Shown here piece by piece: positions 54,019 through 64,000 of a stretch of DNA of 64,000 nt. The position numbers and the translations under genes are program-made. The notes under the pieces were generated by a model. It was given only the letters and a program-made list of their open reading frames with translations. It was not told where the DNA came from and did not search any database. The DNA lies in NCBI GenBank assembly GCA_027422505.1, contig JAPQWV010000122.1:248001-312000 (forward strand). The letters are read 5' to 3'. Every line of letters starts with the position of its first letter. Position 1 is the first letter of the stretch. Source of the stretch: Craterostigma plantagineum (lineage: Eukaryota > Streptophyta > Magnoliopsida > Lamiales > Linderniaceae).

Positions 54019-54543
54019 CTAAGGACATGAGATACCAACAGTTCTTGAAACACCAAATCGATCAGAAGCAGTTCTCCTCGCAATAGACCTCAAATCTGCA
54101 GGCGAAAACCCATCGTCGAATTCTGGAGATTCTGGGATAGTCGAAAGCCAACCAACGCCAGGCCCATGATCATAAATAGCGTAGAACGACGACGACCCTT
54201 CATTCTTCGTCTTATTATTACCGTTCTTGGGGGGCTTGAAGACAGCTTTAATCACCTTGTTGAAAGAACGAGCGATCTTACTCGATGTGGGCTGCTTATA
54301 AAGCTTCTTGTTGTACTTATGATTAGGGTCGTGGCTGTAAGAAACCCTATCTGTTGAAGACGATAAGTGAGGCATGGAGATCGATCTTGGACCTGATGAA
54401 ATGGCTGCGCTGAGCTGCTTTTCGAAGGACTTTAGCTCGAAGGAATCGTATAGTGAGCTTCCACAATCCCATATTGCTGCTTGTTTCTTCTTGGAATTTT
54501 CTGATCTTGTCTGCCTTGGCTTTGCTAGTTTTGCTTGTTCCAT
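54019..54543 (-). CDS. Conserved plant protein of unknown function, 174 residues
   Basis: Single-exon gene. The N-terminus is basic (KLAKPRQTRSENSKKKQAA). A motif WDCGSSLYDSFELKSFEKQL follows at about residues 25-44, then RSISMPHLSSS, a basic stretch with KVIKAVFKPPKNG and a C-terminus with PESPEFDDGFSPADLRSIAR. It has no signal peptide or membrane helix. The WDCGSSLYDSFEL motif is shared by small plant proteins that lack an assigned role. The start at 54543 is the first ATG after a TATA-like TATAAAAA at 54606-54613 (minus strand). Function unknown; family membership recalled, not verified. Confidence 0.72.
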   Translation of the reverse strand: MEQAKLAKPRQTRSENSKKKQAAIWDCGSSLYDSFELKSFEKQLSAAISSGPRSISMPHLSSSTDRVSYSHDPNHKYNKKLYKQPTSSKIARSFNKVIKAVFKPPKNGNNKTKNEGSSSFYAIYDHGPGVGWLSTIPESPEFDDGFSPADLRSIARRTASDRFGVSRTVGISCP

Positions 54544-54613
54544 GGTTCTTCTAATTATCTTTTCTTCTCTCTTTTTTTTTTCTTTCTCCGATCGAAATAT
54601 AGGGTTTTTTATA

Positions 54614-55570
54614 ATGCTGTGTATGGTTTGTCGGATTTCAATATAACGTGTTGCATAGGGCGACGTTCACGTCTTCGATTTATATGCCACAAGAAGATGT
54701 GGATTAGAAAATGACCTTTTTTTTAAAAAATATATTGTTTACTTTGTATATATAATGACGGAAGCTTTTGCAATTAATGAGATGGGTGGGTGGTCGTTTG
54801 ACGGAAAGCTATATTATGTGATCTTAGAGATTTGCAGCGAGCTTGAAAAAAACTTGTTTATTTTGTATTGAAATAAAATCTCATGTAGGATGTTGAAAAT
54901 CTTGTTTATTTTATTACTCCTATTACGGAGTTGATATTATTATGGTGTGTTAATAATATATCTACGACCGTTTCAAGATGGTCCGTTGAGACAGAGTGCT
55001 TATTTTCTATACAAAATCATTAATGATGCATGGACAGATGGAATTGTAATCTGTACTCTTAACAAATACGTTGACTATGGATTTAAATAAGTACAAATAC
55101 GTAATAGATATATTTATTTATTTCTGTAATTTTTATTTTACACGTTTTAGTTCCCCGCCGCCTACACTGGTCCAAACCCCATAGATTCAACGTCCTTCGC
55201 CAACTGTCCAAGAACTTGGAGATAATTCGTAAATACAGTTAATTACCTGCAAAATCCATAGCAAAAAAATGGCCTTAATACAGCGCATAGTTTGCAACGA
55301 ATCTTACCAATATAGTTTAGTCCCACTTTTCGATCCACCTGTAATGTTTGCGTGTTACAAAATGCTATCATTTTACGGACAATGAATGTATTTTTTTTTT
55401 TGCGTTTCTCTCTTTTTTTATTTTGTTCCTGATATCAATTTCGAAAGTTAAGGCGCCTATTTTATTCCATGGAACCTTTTCTCTGTTAGTGAGGTTTTGT
55501 CCAAATAGTCTAAAGACAATGGGAAAGATTTAGTGCAAATTAAGAGTCGGGCAAAAAAGATGTTTTAAAT
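54614..55570. other. Gene-free AT-rich spacer
   Basis: Upstream region of the minus-strand gene at 54019-54543; no other supported feature. Confidence 0.55.
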
Positions 55571-55870
55571 TAGGTTTCATACCCATGTCAGAAAATTTAT
55601 AGTTTTAAGGACACTATTTTATGAAATCTAGAGATGAGGACCTAACTTTTCGCAATTGTGATACAGTGTACATGAACTGGTATCGGAGATCTATGAAGTG
55701 ATACTGGTGAACAGTGAAGTGGTACTATAGACAATTGAAGTCGTACTGTAGATCCATAAAGTGGTACTATTGAACAGAGAAGTGGTAGTGGTGCAGAAGA
55801 CCCCTTAAGTGTTTCTGCAGAAATCGGGTCCTTAAAACTATGAATTTTCTGACAGGGTCCTAAAATATAA
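55571..55870. mobile_element. Foldback/MITE-like element, about 300 bp
   Basis: The left arm TGTCAGAAAATTTATAGTTT (then TAAGGAC) recurs inverted at the right end with one mismatch (right arm read in reverse: TGTCAGAAAATTCATAGTTT). The interior repeats a unit of about 30 bp built on GAAGTGGTACTA-GAACA (55690-55795). Exact ends and target duplication are not clear. There is no coding capacity. Confidence 0.65.
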
Positions 55871-56879
55871 ATGAAATTTATGTTGGGGCCTGAACTTTAA
55901 AAGCCCCAAAGATTTATTTGTTGTGTAACGGTAAAAGGATCATTCATGGCTTGTCAGTTACCGGTTAAAGGAAAGGACTGCAATTGGTTTTCTCTTATCC
56001 ATTATCTATATTATCTATATTATTATATAATTGGTTTGGGATGGATATAAACTGCCACAATTTGGTGCGTGCTTTATTTGCAATCTTGTCACTCATTTGT
56101 AATCTAATTAATTAAGTATTTTTATATCACTTCTAACTTTTTATTTACTGTACTTATACCTCTACAACTAAGTTTTTTTTTTATATATTTAAAAACTAGA
56201 TTTCATCTTAAACACAAAAAATTATAATTTCAAATTTTAAAATAATTTCAATATAATTATATTTTAAGCACCCCGTAGGGTGTGCAAAAAAAGTACTAGT
56301 TGATAATAAAGGTCTGAACTCTGAAATAGTGAAATGCGTGTGTTTGTTACGGAATTTGAGCCTCGGCCCATTTAAATAAGATTTTCCTTAATGTGCCTAA
56401 GCCCATCAAACCTCTGTAAGCTTTCAATGCAGCGACCCAGATACTAAAACTGAGTAAAAGCTATGATTCTTGTCTTGTTGATGAAACTGCAATAAAGAAA
56501 TAGTTAATGCTGCTTTAGACAAATGCTCTTCCACTTTCCCTTAGTTTCATTTGGTAATAAAAGGAGGAATTTATGCCGATTTATGGTGCTACCTATTATC
56601 GTCGAGTTCTTGACGTTAAATATTAGTAAGAACGACGTAATTTAGGATTTATTTGATGTACGGTCTGTTGCATGTAATAATACTTTGTCGTATTATTATT
56701 CTTTAAGAACAGCCAAAAGTATAGTGATGTCCCCTCTCGGGTGCTTTGGAGTACTATATCATAAAAATTTGTGTGACACAACGCATTATTCCATATTTTC
56801 GGAAAATTAAATTTTTTTATATCACTTATTTCCGACATAAGGAATTGAACCTTGCATAATTATACAGTATGATACCTAC
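55871..56879. other. Gene-free AT-rich spacer
   Basis: No supported gene, RNA or mobile element was seen on either strand. Confidence 0.5.
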
Positions 56880-57103
56880 AAGCTATGATCAATAGGAACC
56901 AAAGGGCTTGTAGATAGTAGTAAGGTATAATGTCGAACTTATTTGTATATGCTACGATAGCAATTATTGCGATTTCTTTTTCATTATACAATAACAAACA
57001 AAAAGCTTTCCGTAAATGAATGGTTCGATGATAATTCAAATTTGAATTATTCTATTACATAAGCTATGATCAATAGGAACCAAAGGGCTTGTAGATAGTA
57101 GTA
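56880..57103. repeat. 43-bp perfect direct repeat, two copies
   Basis: A 43-bp sequence beginning AAGCTATGATCAATAGGAAC is present identically at 56880-56922 and 57061-57103, 181 bp apart. Sequences outside differ, apart from AAGGTA soon after each copy. Confidence 0.9.
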
Positions 57104-57540
57104 CAAAGGTAAAAAATAGTTGATGTGTGCATGACTTGTCACGTTTTTGAGGACAGGAACATAAACGCTGAAAGAAAGACTTCTCTTTTCTTCACACAAA
57201 GGAGTTTCTACTTTCGTGAGCTGTAAATCTTGCTTGAGATTTCGGACAGTGCATCGATAAGTGACAACATAAGAGAAACTGTAAAGGAAAAAGGAGATCT
57301 TAGAATCACATGTAACAACGCAAAAATAAAACAAAATCGTTCAAGTACGATTTGAATAGAAATGGAAGGGCCCATTGAAATAGGTGGCAGTTGTGGTGTG
57401 ACAATATATGTGTAATGTAATGGCATAAGTATTAAGGAAGAGCCAAGAAGAATATGTAGTTATTAACAATTTTAAATTTGCTGACAGTCAAAAAGTTGAA
57501 GAATAGAATGGTTGAGATTAATAATGGTGAATCGTACATA

Positions 57541-57930
57541 AAAATATCCATTCATATAAAAATTTGCAAGTCATTATCCCTGTCAGAAATTTTGTTTATA
57601 AGTATCTGTTCGATTGTGTGTACCATTTTCCAGTCTTGACGTACCTTTGTATATGTTTTTTTACGTACCATGTCACGCTTTTATATGGTACCCACATATG
57701 GTACCTATATACGTTCTATATGTTACCTTAATGTGTTATATGACGTACAAATTTCTCCTGTATTATGTATCATAATACGTCCTCTACGACACTTAAGTGT
57801 GTCATATGACGTACTTGCGGCGGAACAGGTATCAATGTGCAAAAAATTTATTCTAATAAGTACTTACATATAAATTAGTCTGACAAGGTACCGACTTGCG
57901 AATTTTTTTATATAAATGACTATTTTTCTG
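57541..57930. mobile_element. MITE with inverted terminal repeats, about 390 bp
   Basis: The left end (AAAATATCCATTCATATAAA then AATTTGCAAGTC and a CCCTGTCAGA block) matches the right end read in reverse (ATAGTCATTTATATAAAAAA then ATTCGCAAGTC and CCTTGTCAGA). The interior is rich in GTACC, GTCATATGACGTAC and related short palindromes. There is no coding capacity and no clear target duplication. Confidence 0.72.
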
Positions 57931-59237
57931 TAAATACCCCATTAATAATATACACGCGGGGTTTTGTTAAATCAGTAATATTCGCTCTCATCATTTGTAA
58001 TGTTTTAACACGGCATAATGATCTTTCAAATAGTTTTTTTTTTTCGGTAACATTTGTAGAGATTAACCATTTCGCTAGTTAAGTGGAACTAATTCTCGGA
58101 ATGGTTAAAATCTGTCATGTAATATGAAGACGAGCCAATTCTGAACCCCAAAAATTGCTATATCTTTTGATAATAACAAAATAAAGTGGTCGATGGTGTG
58201 TCTATATAATACATGTATATATATATGAAAGAAATAGCTGTTTGAAGCATGAGTGAGCCAGGTCATTTCATGGGAAACCACTTCTGCCTAAGAAATTCGG
58301 TATTATTTGTGCTTGTTTTTTTTTTTTTTTTTTACACAAAATAAGTTTTTTTTTATGAGGTTTTGCTTTGGTACTTGTGTCGCACTAAGTTAACTTTTTA
58401 TTCGTCAAAAACTTTGAACAAGGCGATCAATTAGGGTTTACCGACACATAGTAAACACATTAATTGAATAATAACGAATGGAATTCCTGCCTATCTCGAC
58501 TACATTCGATTTTAATTGGTATAACGTTTTCATGTTAGAAAATTAGATATTTTCTGACACTTTTATTACTATTTGTATCTCCATTATCAAGATCTATATT
58601 GCGATCAAGAATAATAAAAAGAAAAATGTTGGTGATGCGTGGACGGATGGGATGAGACGGGGTGGATTGATATGAATGAAAAAAGCTGATGAGATAGTGT
58701 GGGACAATGTTGTAATGGCTTGAAATGAAATTATATTGAAAATAGTAAGCCATGAGCTTGTATTTCAATTTACAGCACACATGCCTTTTTAGTTTGACAA
58801 GACATTTCTCTTTCTTCTACAATGAAGGGAGAATCCCATTGCATGTCATGTGATCTCTCACAATGCACACTTCTTTATCTAAATGTTTATTTTATTATTT
58901 CAAGCACATCTACACCATTACTAGTCCCATCGGTTCTCTGCTTCTTTTATCTTTAATTCAAGATTCACACCATAAAAATACCGATTATATAGAGGTCATT
59001 TCTATATCGCTGAATTGTATGTTCAGTAATGAAAGCATCTGACCCTGAGATTGTGACGTAATAATGTCTGAAAGGTTTTTTTCCCAAATGTGGAAAAATT
59101 AAAGCTCTTGAACCTAAGTCAATAAAATATTTATCCAAGGCTCTTTAGGGTTTCTTTCTAGGTTTAATACAAGGCTGAACTGTACTTAAACTGGTGCTTA
59201 ATAATGACTTCTTATAGTCCGCTAAATACAAATAGTA
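57931..59237. other. Gene-free AT-rich spacer
   Basis: No supported gene or RNA. A 19-base T run lies around 58316-58334. Confidence 0.5.
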
Positions 59238-59649
59238 CTTACACTATATTTATCCATGACCTTCACAACCGGTCATGAGAATACAATATTAATTTCTCTC
59301 TCCTCCACGTCCACAACCTACACATCAACCCAACCTAAATAATTTTTAACTTTATCAATAACCCAACACAACTATTCTCTATTTGTAGAGAAAAAATATA
59401 TCAATACTAGTCTCTATTTGTAGAGAAAAAAATCATATATCTTGGTAAAAAATAAAACTAAATTTAAAAGATAAATTAAATGTATCATAAAAATTCATAA
59501 AACATATATAACAGTTTATTGAGAACTGTGCACAACCGGTTGTGGGTTAGGTCACAACCGGTTGTGGGAATTATTAATTTTTTTGATTTATTTTAATTGA
59601 TTATAATCCACAACCGGTTGTGGAAGTCACCAATAAAGATAGTCTTAGT
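59238..59649. mobile_element. MITE-like element carrying CACAACCGGTTGTG palindromes
   Basis: The left end (CTTACACTATATTTATCCAT then GACCTTCACAACCGGT) and right end read in reverse (CTAAGACTATCTTTATTGGT then GACTTCCACAACCGGT) are imperfect inverted repeats of about 40 bp. The 14-bp perfect palindrome CACAACCGGTTGTG occurs three times in the right half (59531-59544, 59553-59566, 59609-59622), with a partial copy at 59264-59273. There is no coding capacity. It ends about 170 bp upstream of the MIR319 TATA box. Confidence 0.72.
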
Positions 59650-59815
59650 AGAAGTAGTTTAGTTGGGACGGCAATTATCAAAACGAAAAGGAAAGGAATT
59701 TAGTAAACAAAAAAAAAGAGGGGTGAACTATATGTTATTAAAACATATAAATGAATAAGGGAAGAATAAGAATCTTTAATTAATATTATATGTTTCCCAT
59801 CTACGTCATTTTGTC

Positions 59816-59823
59816 TATATAAA
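59816..59823 (+). promoter_or_regulatory. TATA box, likely MIR319 primary transcript
   Basis: TATATAAA about 245 bp upstream of the miR319 hairpin, followed by a run of ATC repeats and GC-richer transcribed-looking sequence. Confidence 0.6.
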
Positions 59824-60061
59824 GAAGCAGGTTTTCCATACTATCATCATCATCATCTTTTATGAGCTGCTTAAAAGCAAGGCGGTGAATAAAAAACCTC
59901 CGTACACAACACACTCGAAATATTAGCTATATTTCTCTCCTTTCTTTTGTCTTCCATAGCAGCTATGGAATGCTTATAATCTTTTTGTCCAAGTCATTGA
60001 CCATATGGGACGATGCTGTAAAGGTTTGAATAAGTATCTATCGGTATTTAATGTGATAAGA

Positions 60062-60240
60062 AGAGAGCTTTCTTCGGTTCAAGCTTAGGGTTTATTGTGA
60101 GATTCAATTTGCTGCCGACTCATTCATTCAAATGCCTGAGTAATTTTAGAAAGAACTCTTACTCGGTAACTGATTGTATGAAGTGGGAGTCAAGTTGAAT
60201 CTTAAACTTCCTGTTCTTGGACTGAAGGGAGCTCCCTCTC
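60062..60240 (+). ncRNA. MIR319: MIR319 precursor hairpin (mature miR319 at 60217-60237)
   Basis: The 21 nt at 60217-60237 start TTGGACTGAAGGGAGCTCCC and equal the canonical miR319 as I remember it. The 5' arm begins AGAGAGCTTTCTTCGGTTCA at 60063 and pairs with it, including the usual G:U pairs. The inner stem holds the conserved MIR319/MIR159-type second helix: GATTCAATTTG (60101-60111) pairs with CAAGTTGAATC (60190-60200), GACTC pairs with GAGTC, and CCTGAGTAA pairs with TTACTCGG near the terminal loop. The stretch CCGACTCATTCATTCAAAT matches my memory of MIR319 precursors. miR319 directs cleavage of CIN-class TCP transcription factor mRNAs and so controls leaf shape, senescence and petal growth. 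A CT microsatellite follows the hairpin directly. Confidence 0.95.
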
Positions 60241-60252
60241 TCTCTCTCTCTG
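60235..60252. repeat. (CT)n microsatellite after the MIR319 hairpin
   Basis: About nine CT units overlapping the last three bases of mature miR319 and the base of the hairpin. Confidence 0.85.
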
Positions 60253-61473
60253 CATACTAATGGTATATGCATTTTCAGACACTGTTTTCTCAACAAATTT
60301 TGTCTTGCTCACACTACCCTCGAAGTAGTTGATCGATCCCTCTCCTATAAATATATGAATACCTTATGGGTTCTATGTCAGTTTAAATCTGGTGATTTAT
60401 ACCTCGTACAATCATGAGATCTTATTTTCTGCATCCTCAGACGATCACTGCGAAGGTAAGGTTTTCATTTCAAGCAGAAAGAAGATACAATAGTTTTTGC
60501 TTTTTGAAGTATATTATTTAGCATTCAGTTTTAGGGTTTTTGTCCGAACTCGAGGACGGCGACGACAAGGGTTAATGGCGTATACATACGTTCTTGGGCC
60601 TCGACACTAACACTGCTAATAGCAACAAGTTCCCATACATGTGTTATGCTGCTATTACCAAAGTGTCGCTTTCTTTTCTTTTTTTTTTGTTTAAATTTCT
60701 TGGAACTTTGGAATCCTCAGATGTGGAGTTGCTAAGCTAGCCTTTTATATTCAGCACAGTATTCCATTTTTTCTTTTCTTTTTTTCTCCTTCATATGTTT
60801 AACCTTTCTATTCATTATTTATTAGAGGTTAACGAATGCATTAAGAATCTGGACTAATATGAGATCATAGTACTATTCGAGCGAGTCCTGGCCCATCTCA
60901 TCCCACGTAAAATAACAGAAATGATCAGATCTTACATTTAATGAATATGTCTTAAGTGGTCGAGCACCACATATAAAATGGGTTTTCCTACTACCATACT
61001 TTAGGAACACAACTTTAGCTCAAGTCATTTCGGTCAGATTTTCAGAATCAACATTAACAAAACCCTAAAAAAAGTACTCTGAAAAAAATACATACACGTA
61101 CCCGAGAGTCAGGTAAAAAAAGTTACATTATTCTCCATTTTCGTGCTTCACTTCCCTGTCACTGCGATTGACAATTCAGTAAAGTAAATACAACGTGATA
61201 GAAGCCTGCAACTGTATCACCCTCGCCTATGGTTTTAATTTTTATCAAAACTTTCATAATAGTAAAATTGGCATTGTAATTTGCAATGCAAGTAAGTTTG
61301 GCATAAATTATATCGCGAATAATTCGGGTTCGAATGTTTTCGTTACCCACAAATTTCGTCGAAGCACAGATCTATTTGAGGCCGAAATATACTCAACCGT
61401 TAAAATTAAGCTTCATTATTACAAGAAAAATAACTTCAATATCAAGGGGTATTATTACGCGACCGCCGTCGAT
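60253..61473. other. MIR319 3' transcript region and spacer
   Basis: It probably includes the rest of the primary miRNA transcript. A TATA-bearing 23-bp segment at 60335-60357 is repeated inverted in the UGT promoter (63026-63048). The sequence at 60595-60665 can fold imperfectly (CGACACT and GCTAATAGCA pairing with later copies) but no known miRNA is present. AT-rich DNA follows, with no gene. Confidence 0.5.
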
Positions 61474-62970
61474 TCATTTCCACAGGCGTTCGACGAACGC
61501 CTCGAAGTTCTTCCACGACGATCCACCTTCGCCGACGCTCGCCGCCGCCAACTCCTTCAACCTCAGAGCGTTCTCCCTGAGCTTATTATTACCATCGCCG
61601 AGAACTGCCTGAATCTTCTCAACAACCTCGTCCCTCGTCCTAATCCCATCCTCGCCACCATCGATTCTCAGTCCAATCTCCCACTGATCGCACAAATAGT
61701 TCTGATTGTAGAACTGATCGGAGAAGTACGGCCAGCAGAGGAAAGGCACGCCGCCGCTCAGCCCTTCGAGCGTCGAATTCCATCCGCAGTGAGAAACGAA
61801 GCAACCTATCGAAGGGTGGCTCAAAACCCTCTCTTGAGGAGCCCATTCCACGATTTTCCCGATCCCTTCGACCCGCTCCAAGAACCCGTTCGGGTAAACG
61901 ACCCGCGACCCGTTTGCAAGATCTGATCTGGCGACCCATAGAAAGGGCCGGCCCGAGATCTCGAGCCCGTGGGCCAGTTCGTCGAGCTGTTGCTGGGAGA
62001 ACATCGCTAAGCTGCCGAAGGAGACGTAAACTACCGATAATGGTGGCTTTGCGTCTAGCCATGACAAGCACGAAGTGTCTTCTTCGTGGATTGTGCAGTA
62101 ATTCGAAGAAGAAGATGGGTTTTTAGGACAGCTGTTGATTTCGAGCAATGGGCCGATCGGGACTATCTTTTCGTTAAGACCGCAAGCCGTTGGTTCGAGT
62201 TCGTAGAAGGTGTTGCTGAGGATTTGATCGTACGAATGCAAAGTCTTTTCGACCCTTAAGGAGCAGTCGAAGAAGATCTTCTGCGTTCTCAGATCGCCGG
62301 CGAAGCTCCATGACAGTTCGTTCTTCTTCCAACGTGGGATTTTGTCGGAAAGAGTCACCTCTTCGCCGTTGACTACGCTTCCTGCGAATATCGACTACAG
62401 TCAAACACTCGTATGTAGTAGTAGTACGGACACAACATGAACTGAAAGAAGAAGAGTACCGTTAGAGTCAACCATTCCATCGTCAACGAGCCTCGAAACA
62501 TTGTCGATCAGAGCCAAAGCCGCCGCAGAAGGCGGTGAAAACAGAACCTTTTCGGCTCCAATTTTCTCAGCGGTCTCCAAAACCCAACCTATTGTGATAT
62601 CTGCAATCACACAACTAACCTCTTCATCGGAAAACTCGACATTGATCTTCTCTATAAGCTCGGTTAAATGCCCAGGCATGGAAACCCTAAGACTCTCGAG
62701 AAGCTGAAACAAATCGTTGGGATCATCTTCGGGCAAACGACCATCTGGGACGGAGGCTAGAGTTAGATTATCCTCGACGATGATCGCATCGCCATCTTTC
62801 GAATTAGCTGCATTTAGTACTCTTTCGTGCATGCTTTCGATGTTGACGAAGGTCACTTTAATCCCTCGCCTGGCGATTTTCTGGCATAGTTGCATGAGAG
62901 GTTTTATGTGGCCTTGCGCTGGGAATGGAACGGCTAGTACGTGAGGTTTCTTGAGCTTCGTTACTGCCAT
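61474..62970 (-). CDS. UDP-glycosyltransferase, UGT83A1-like
   Basis: Two exons (62460-62970, 61474-62381) separated by a 78-nt intron encode 472 residues, the usual plant family 1 UGT size. The N-terminus has HVLAVPFPAQGHIKPLMQLC, with the catalytic histidine. The C-terminal half has the PSPG box: WAPQERVLSHPSIGCFVSHC, GWNSTLEGLSGGVPFLCWPY and FSDQ, ending with the Gln that favours UDP-glucose. VVYVSFGSLAMFSQQQLDEL and FLWVARSDL are further family segments. These enzymes transfer glucose to small molecules in the cytosol. The overall match (YSSFDQILSNTFYELEP-like segment and this intron position) fits UGT83A1, whose acceptors include phenylpropanoids. The acceptor here is not predictable. 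Stop at 61474; no frame break. A TATAAATA lies about 60 bp upstream of the ATG on the minus strand. Confidence 0.9.
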
Positions 62971-63029
62971 GGACTTACTTTAGTTCTTACAGTAATTCTA
63001 TATTCAGTAATGCACATGGAGTGTGCATA

Positions 63030-63037
63030 TATTTATA
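63030..63037 (-). promoter_or_regulatory. TATA box of the UGT gene
   Basis: TATAAATA on the minus strand about 60 bp before the ATG at 62970. It lies inside the 23-bp sequence shared, inverted, with 60335-60357. Confidence 0.7.
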
Positions 63038-63048
63038 GGAGAGGGATC

Positions 63049-63577
63049 TTCGGTTGATAAAATGGTGACAAAAGGTAGACGATGGGCTGCGTTATTGTTG
63101 TGGACAAGCTTTCGTTAATCTTGAGGTTTGATCTTAGTTAGTTTATTCTCTTTAGTAACTTCCGTTATATGTTTGTTTGTTGCTTTTGGCTTATGTTTTT
63201 GCAACATGTTATTGCATTAACATCACTCGAACTAGTCGTGTGAATGAATGTTCAAATCAAAGGAACTGTTGAAGATGAACTTAGTTGGCCTATGTTTGAT
63301 GTCACTTGTGATCTACCTCGTCGTTTGTAAATGTTTCTGCCTATGTATGTCCAAACGGTTACTAAGAAAACTAAATTTTATTGCTGTCCTTTAGGTCATT
63401 CGCCTGCATAGTAATAACAAACAAAGGGCTACTTATTGTTAGCGTAATATACTATTACATTTGTTTATTATACGACGATGACATAAAAGATTCTATTACA
63501 TTTTGTTCAAGATTCGTTATACATGAATTCACCATGTAATAGTTTCTGCAAAGAGGGAAGCCCATTTTCGTCTCAGT
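63049..63577. other. Spacer between UGT promoter and GPX 3' end
   Basis: AT-rich DNA with no supported gene. Confidence 0.55.
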
Positions 63578-64000
63578 TCAAGCAGCAAGAAGGTTTTGTA
63601 TATGCTTCTGCAAAGAGGATTAAGGCACTCTTTAACACATCGGAGATATTTCCATTTAAAAACCTGCTAAAGATGGAGAGATTTTATTACCAAAAGAGAT
63701 GATCAAAAGGGGCGAAAACATACCTCGATTGCAAGAGGTGAAGTTGTAGGAGCGTATCTGTCTACGACTTTGCCTTCTTTATTCACCAGAAACTTGGTGA
63801 AATTCCACTTGATGGCATCTACAAGCACGCCGCCTTTTTCCTTCTTCAAGAATTCGTAAAGTGGCGCCGCGTTTTCTCCATTGACTTCGATCTGCAAAAT
63901 GGGTCCACGAATCAAAGGATGCTAAGTTAATCCAATGTAATAATGCTGTTAGTAACCTTGCCGAATACTGGGAATTCAGCTTTGAATGTAGAGCAAACTG
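63578..64000 (-). CDS. GPX: Glutathione peroxidase (plant, thioredoxin-dependent type), 3' part
   Basis: Three minus-strand exons are visible, the first cut by the window end. 63957-64000 encodes [14 protein letters not shown], with the cysteine that resolves the disulphide in plant GPXs. 63724-63891 encodes [20 protein letters not shown] and the segment [20 protein letters not shown], which holds the Trp-Asn of the catalytic tetrad, then [12 protein letters not shown]. The last exon, 63578-63607, encodes KHIQNLLAA and TGA. These enzymes reduce hydroperoxides using thioredoxin. The peroxidatic cysteine and any transit peptide lie outside the window, so the compartment is unknown. A second TTTGCAG acceptor-like site lies just past the stop. 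Confidence 0.88.

Noticed and set aside
60595..60665. Second hairpin after MIR319 (CGACACT and TAATAGCA pairing)
   Set aside because: Pairing is broken by large bulges and no known miRNA sequence is present.
61195..61926. Plus-strand frame of 243 codons
   Set aside because: Antisense to the UGT gene over most of its length, with no known product.

Overview
This window is nuclear DNA of a flowering plant, almost certainly a eudicot. It has intron-rich genes with GT-AG splice sites, AT-rich intergenic DNA with microsatellites and MITE-like foldback elements, a nuclear tRNA-Ala, a plant MULE transposon and plant-only families (EDR2, OSCA, DCD/NRP, AP2/ERF, GH9 class C, UGT, MIR319). The species cannot be fixed from sequence alone. 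Nothing prokaryotic or viral was seen. Exon boundaries below come from reading splice sites and reading-frame phase by eye.

Gene-dense left part (1-40,100): 3' part of an EDR2-like lipid-binding protein (+); a pinoresinol-lariciresinol reductase (+) with a GA/GAA microsatellite leader; an OSCA1-type osmosensitive calcium channel (-); a SCAMP vesicle-membrane protein (-); a 3.7-kb MULE DNA transposon (-) whose transposase is fused to an OTU cysteine-protease domain and is frameshifted; a DCD-domain N-rich protein (+); a UDP-glucose 4-epimerase (-); tRNA-Ala(CGC) (-); a small PH-domain protein (-); a long charged nuclear protein resembling plant ZC3H13-like/HIZ2 proteins (+) with an in-frame TAA that a 66-nt intron could remove; a LACS4-like long-chain acyl-CoA synthetase (+); and a class C GH9 endoglucanase with a CBM49 (-).

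Gene-poor right part (40,100-64,000): about 7 kb of AT-rich spacer; an ERF061-like AP2/ERF factor (+); a stand-alone subtilisin-propeptide inhibitor (I9) gene (+); a Stowaway-like MITE; a possible transcribed locus; an unrecognised hydrophilic-protein gene broken by a one-base frame change (+); a conserved plant protein of unknown function (-); several foldback/MITE elements; a clear MIR319 gene (+) at about 60.06-60.24 kb that does not show as an open reading frame; a UGT83A1-like glycosyltransferase (-); and the 3' end of a plant glutathione peroxidase (-), cut by the window edge.

The genes form no operon or cluster; they are independent plant loci (cell wall: GH9 and UGE; lipid: LACS and EDR2; membrane and osmotic sensing: OSCA and SCAMP; specialised metabolism: PLR and UGT; development: MIR319 and ERF061). 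The most notable items are MIR319 with a palindrome-bearing MITE just upstream, the transposase-OTU fusion, the stop-containing putative exitron, and a 23-bp core-promoter sequence shared in inverted orientation by the region after MIR319 and the UGT promoter.
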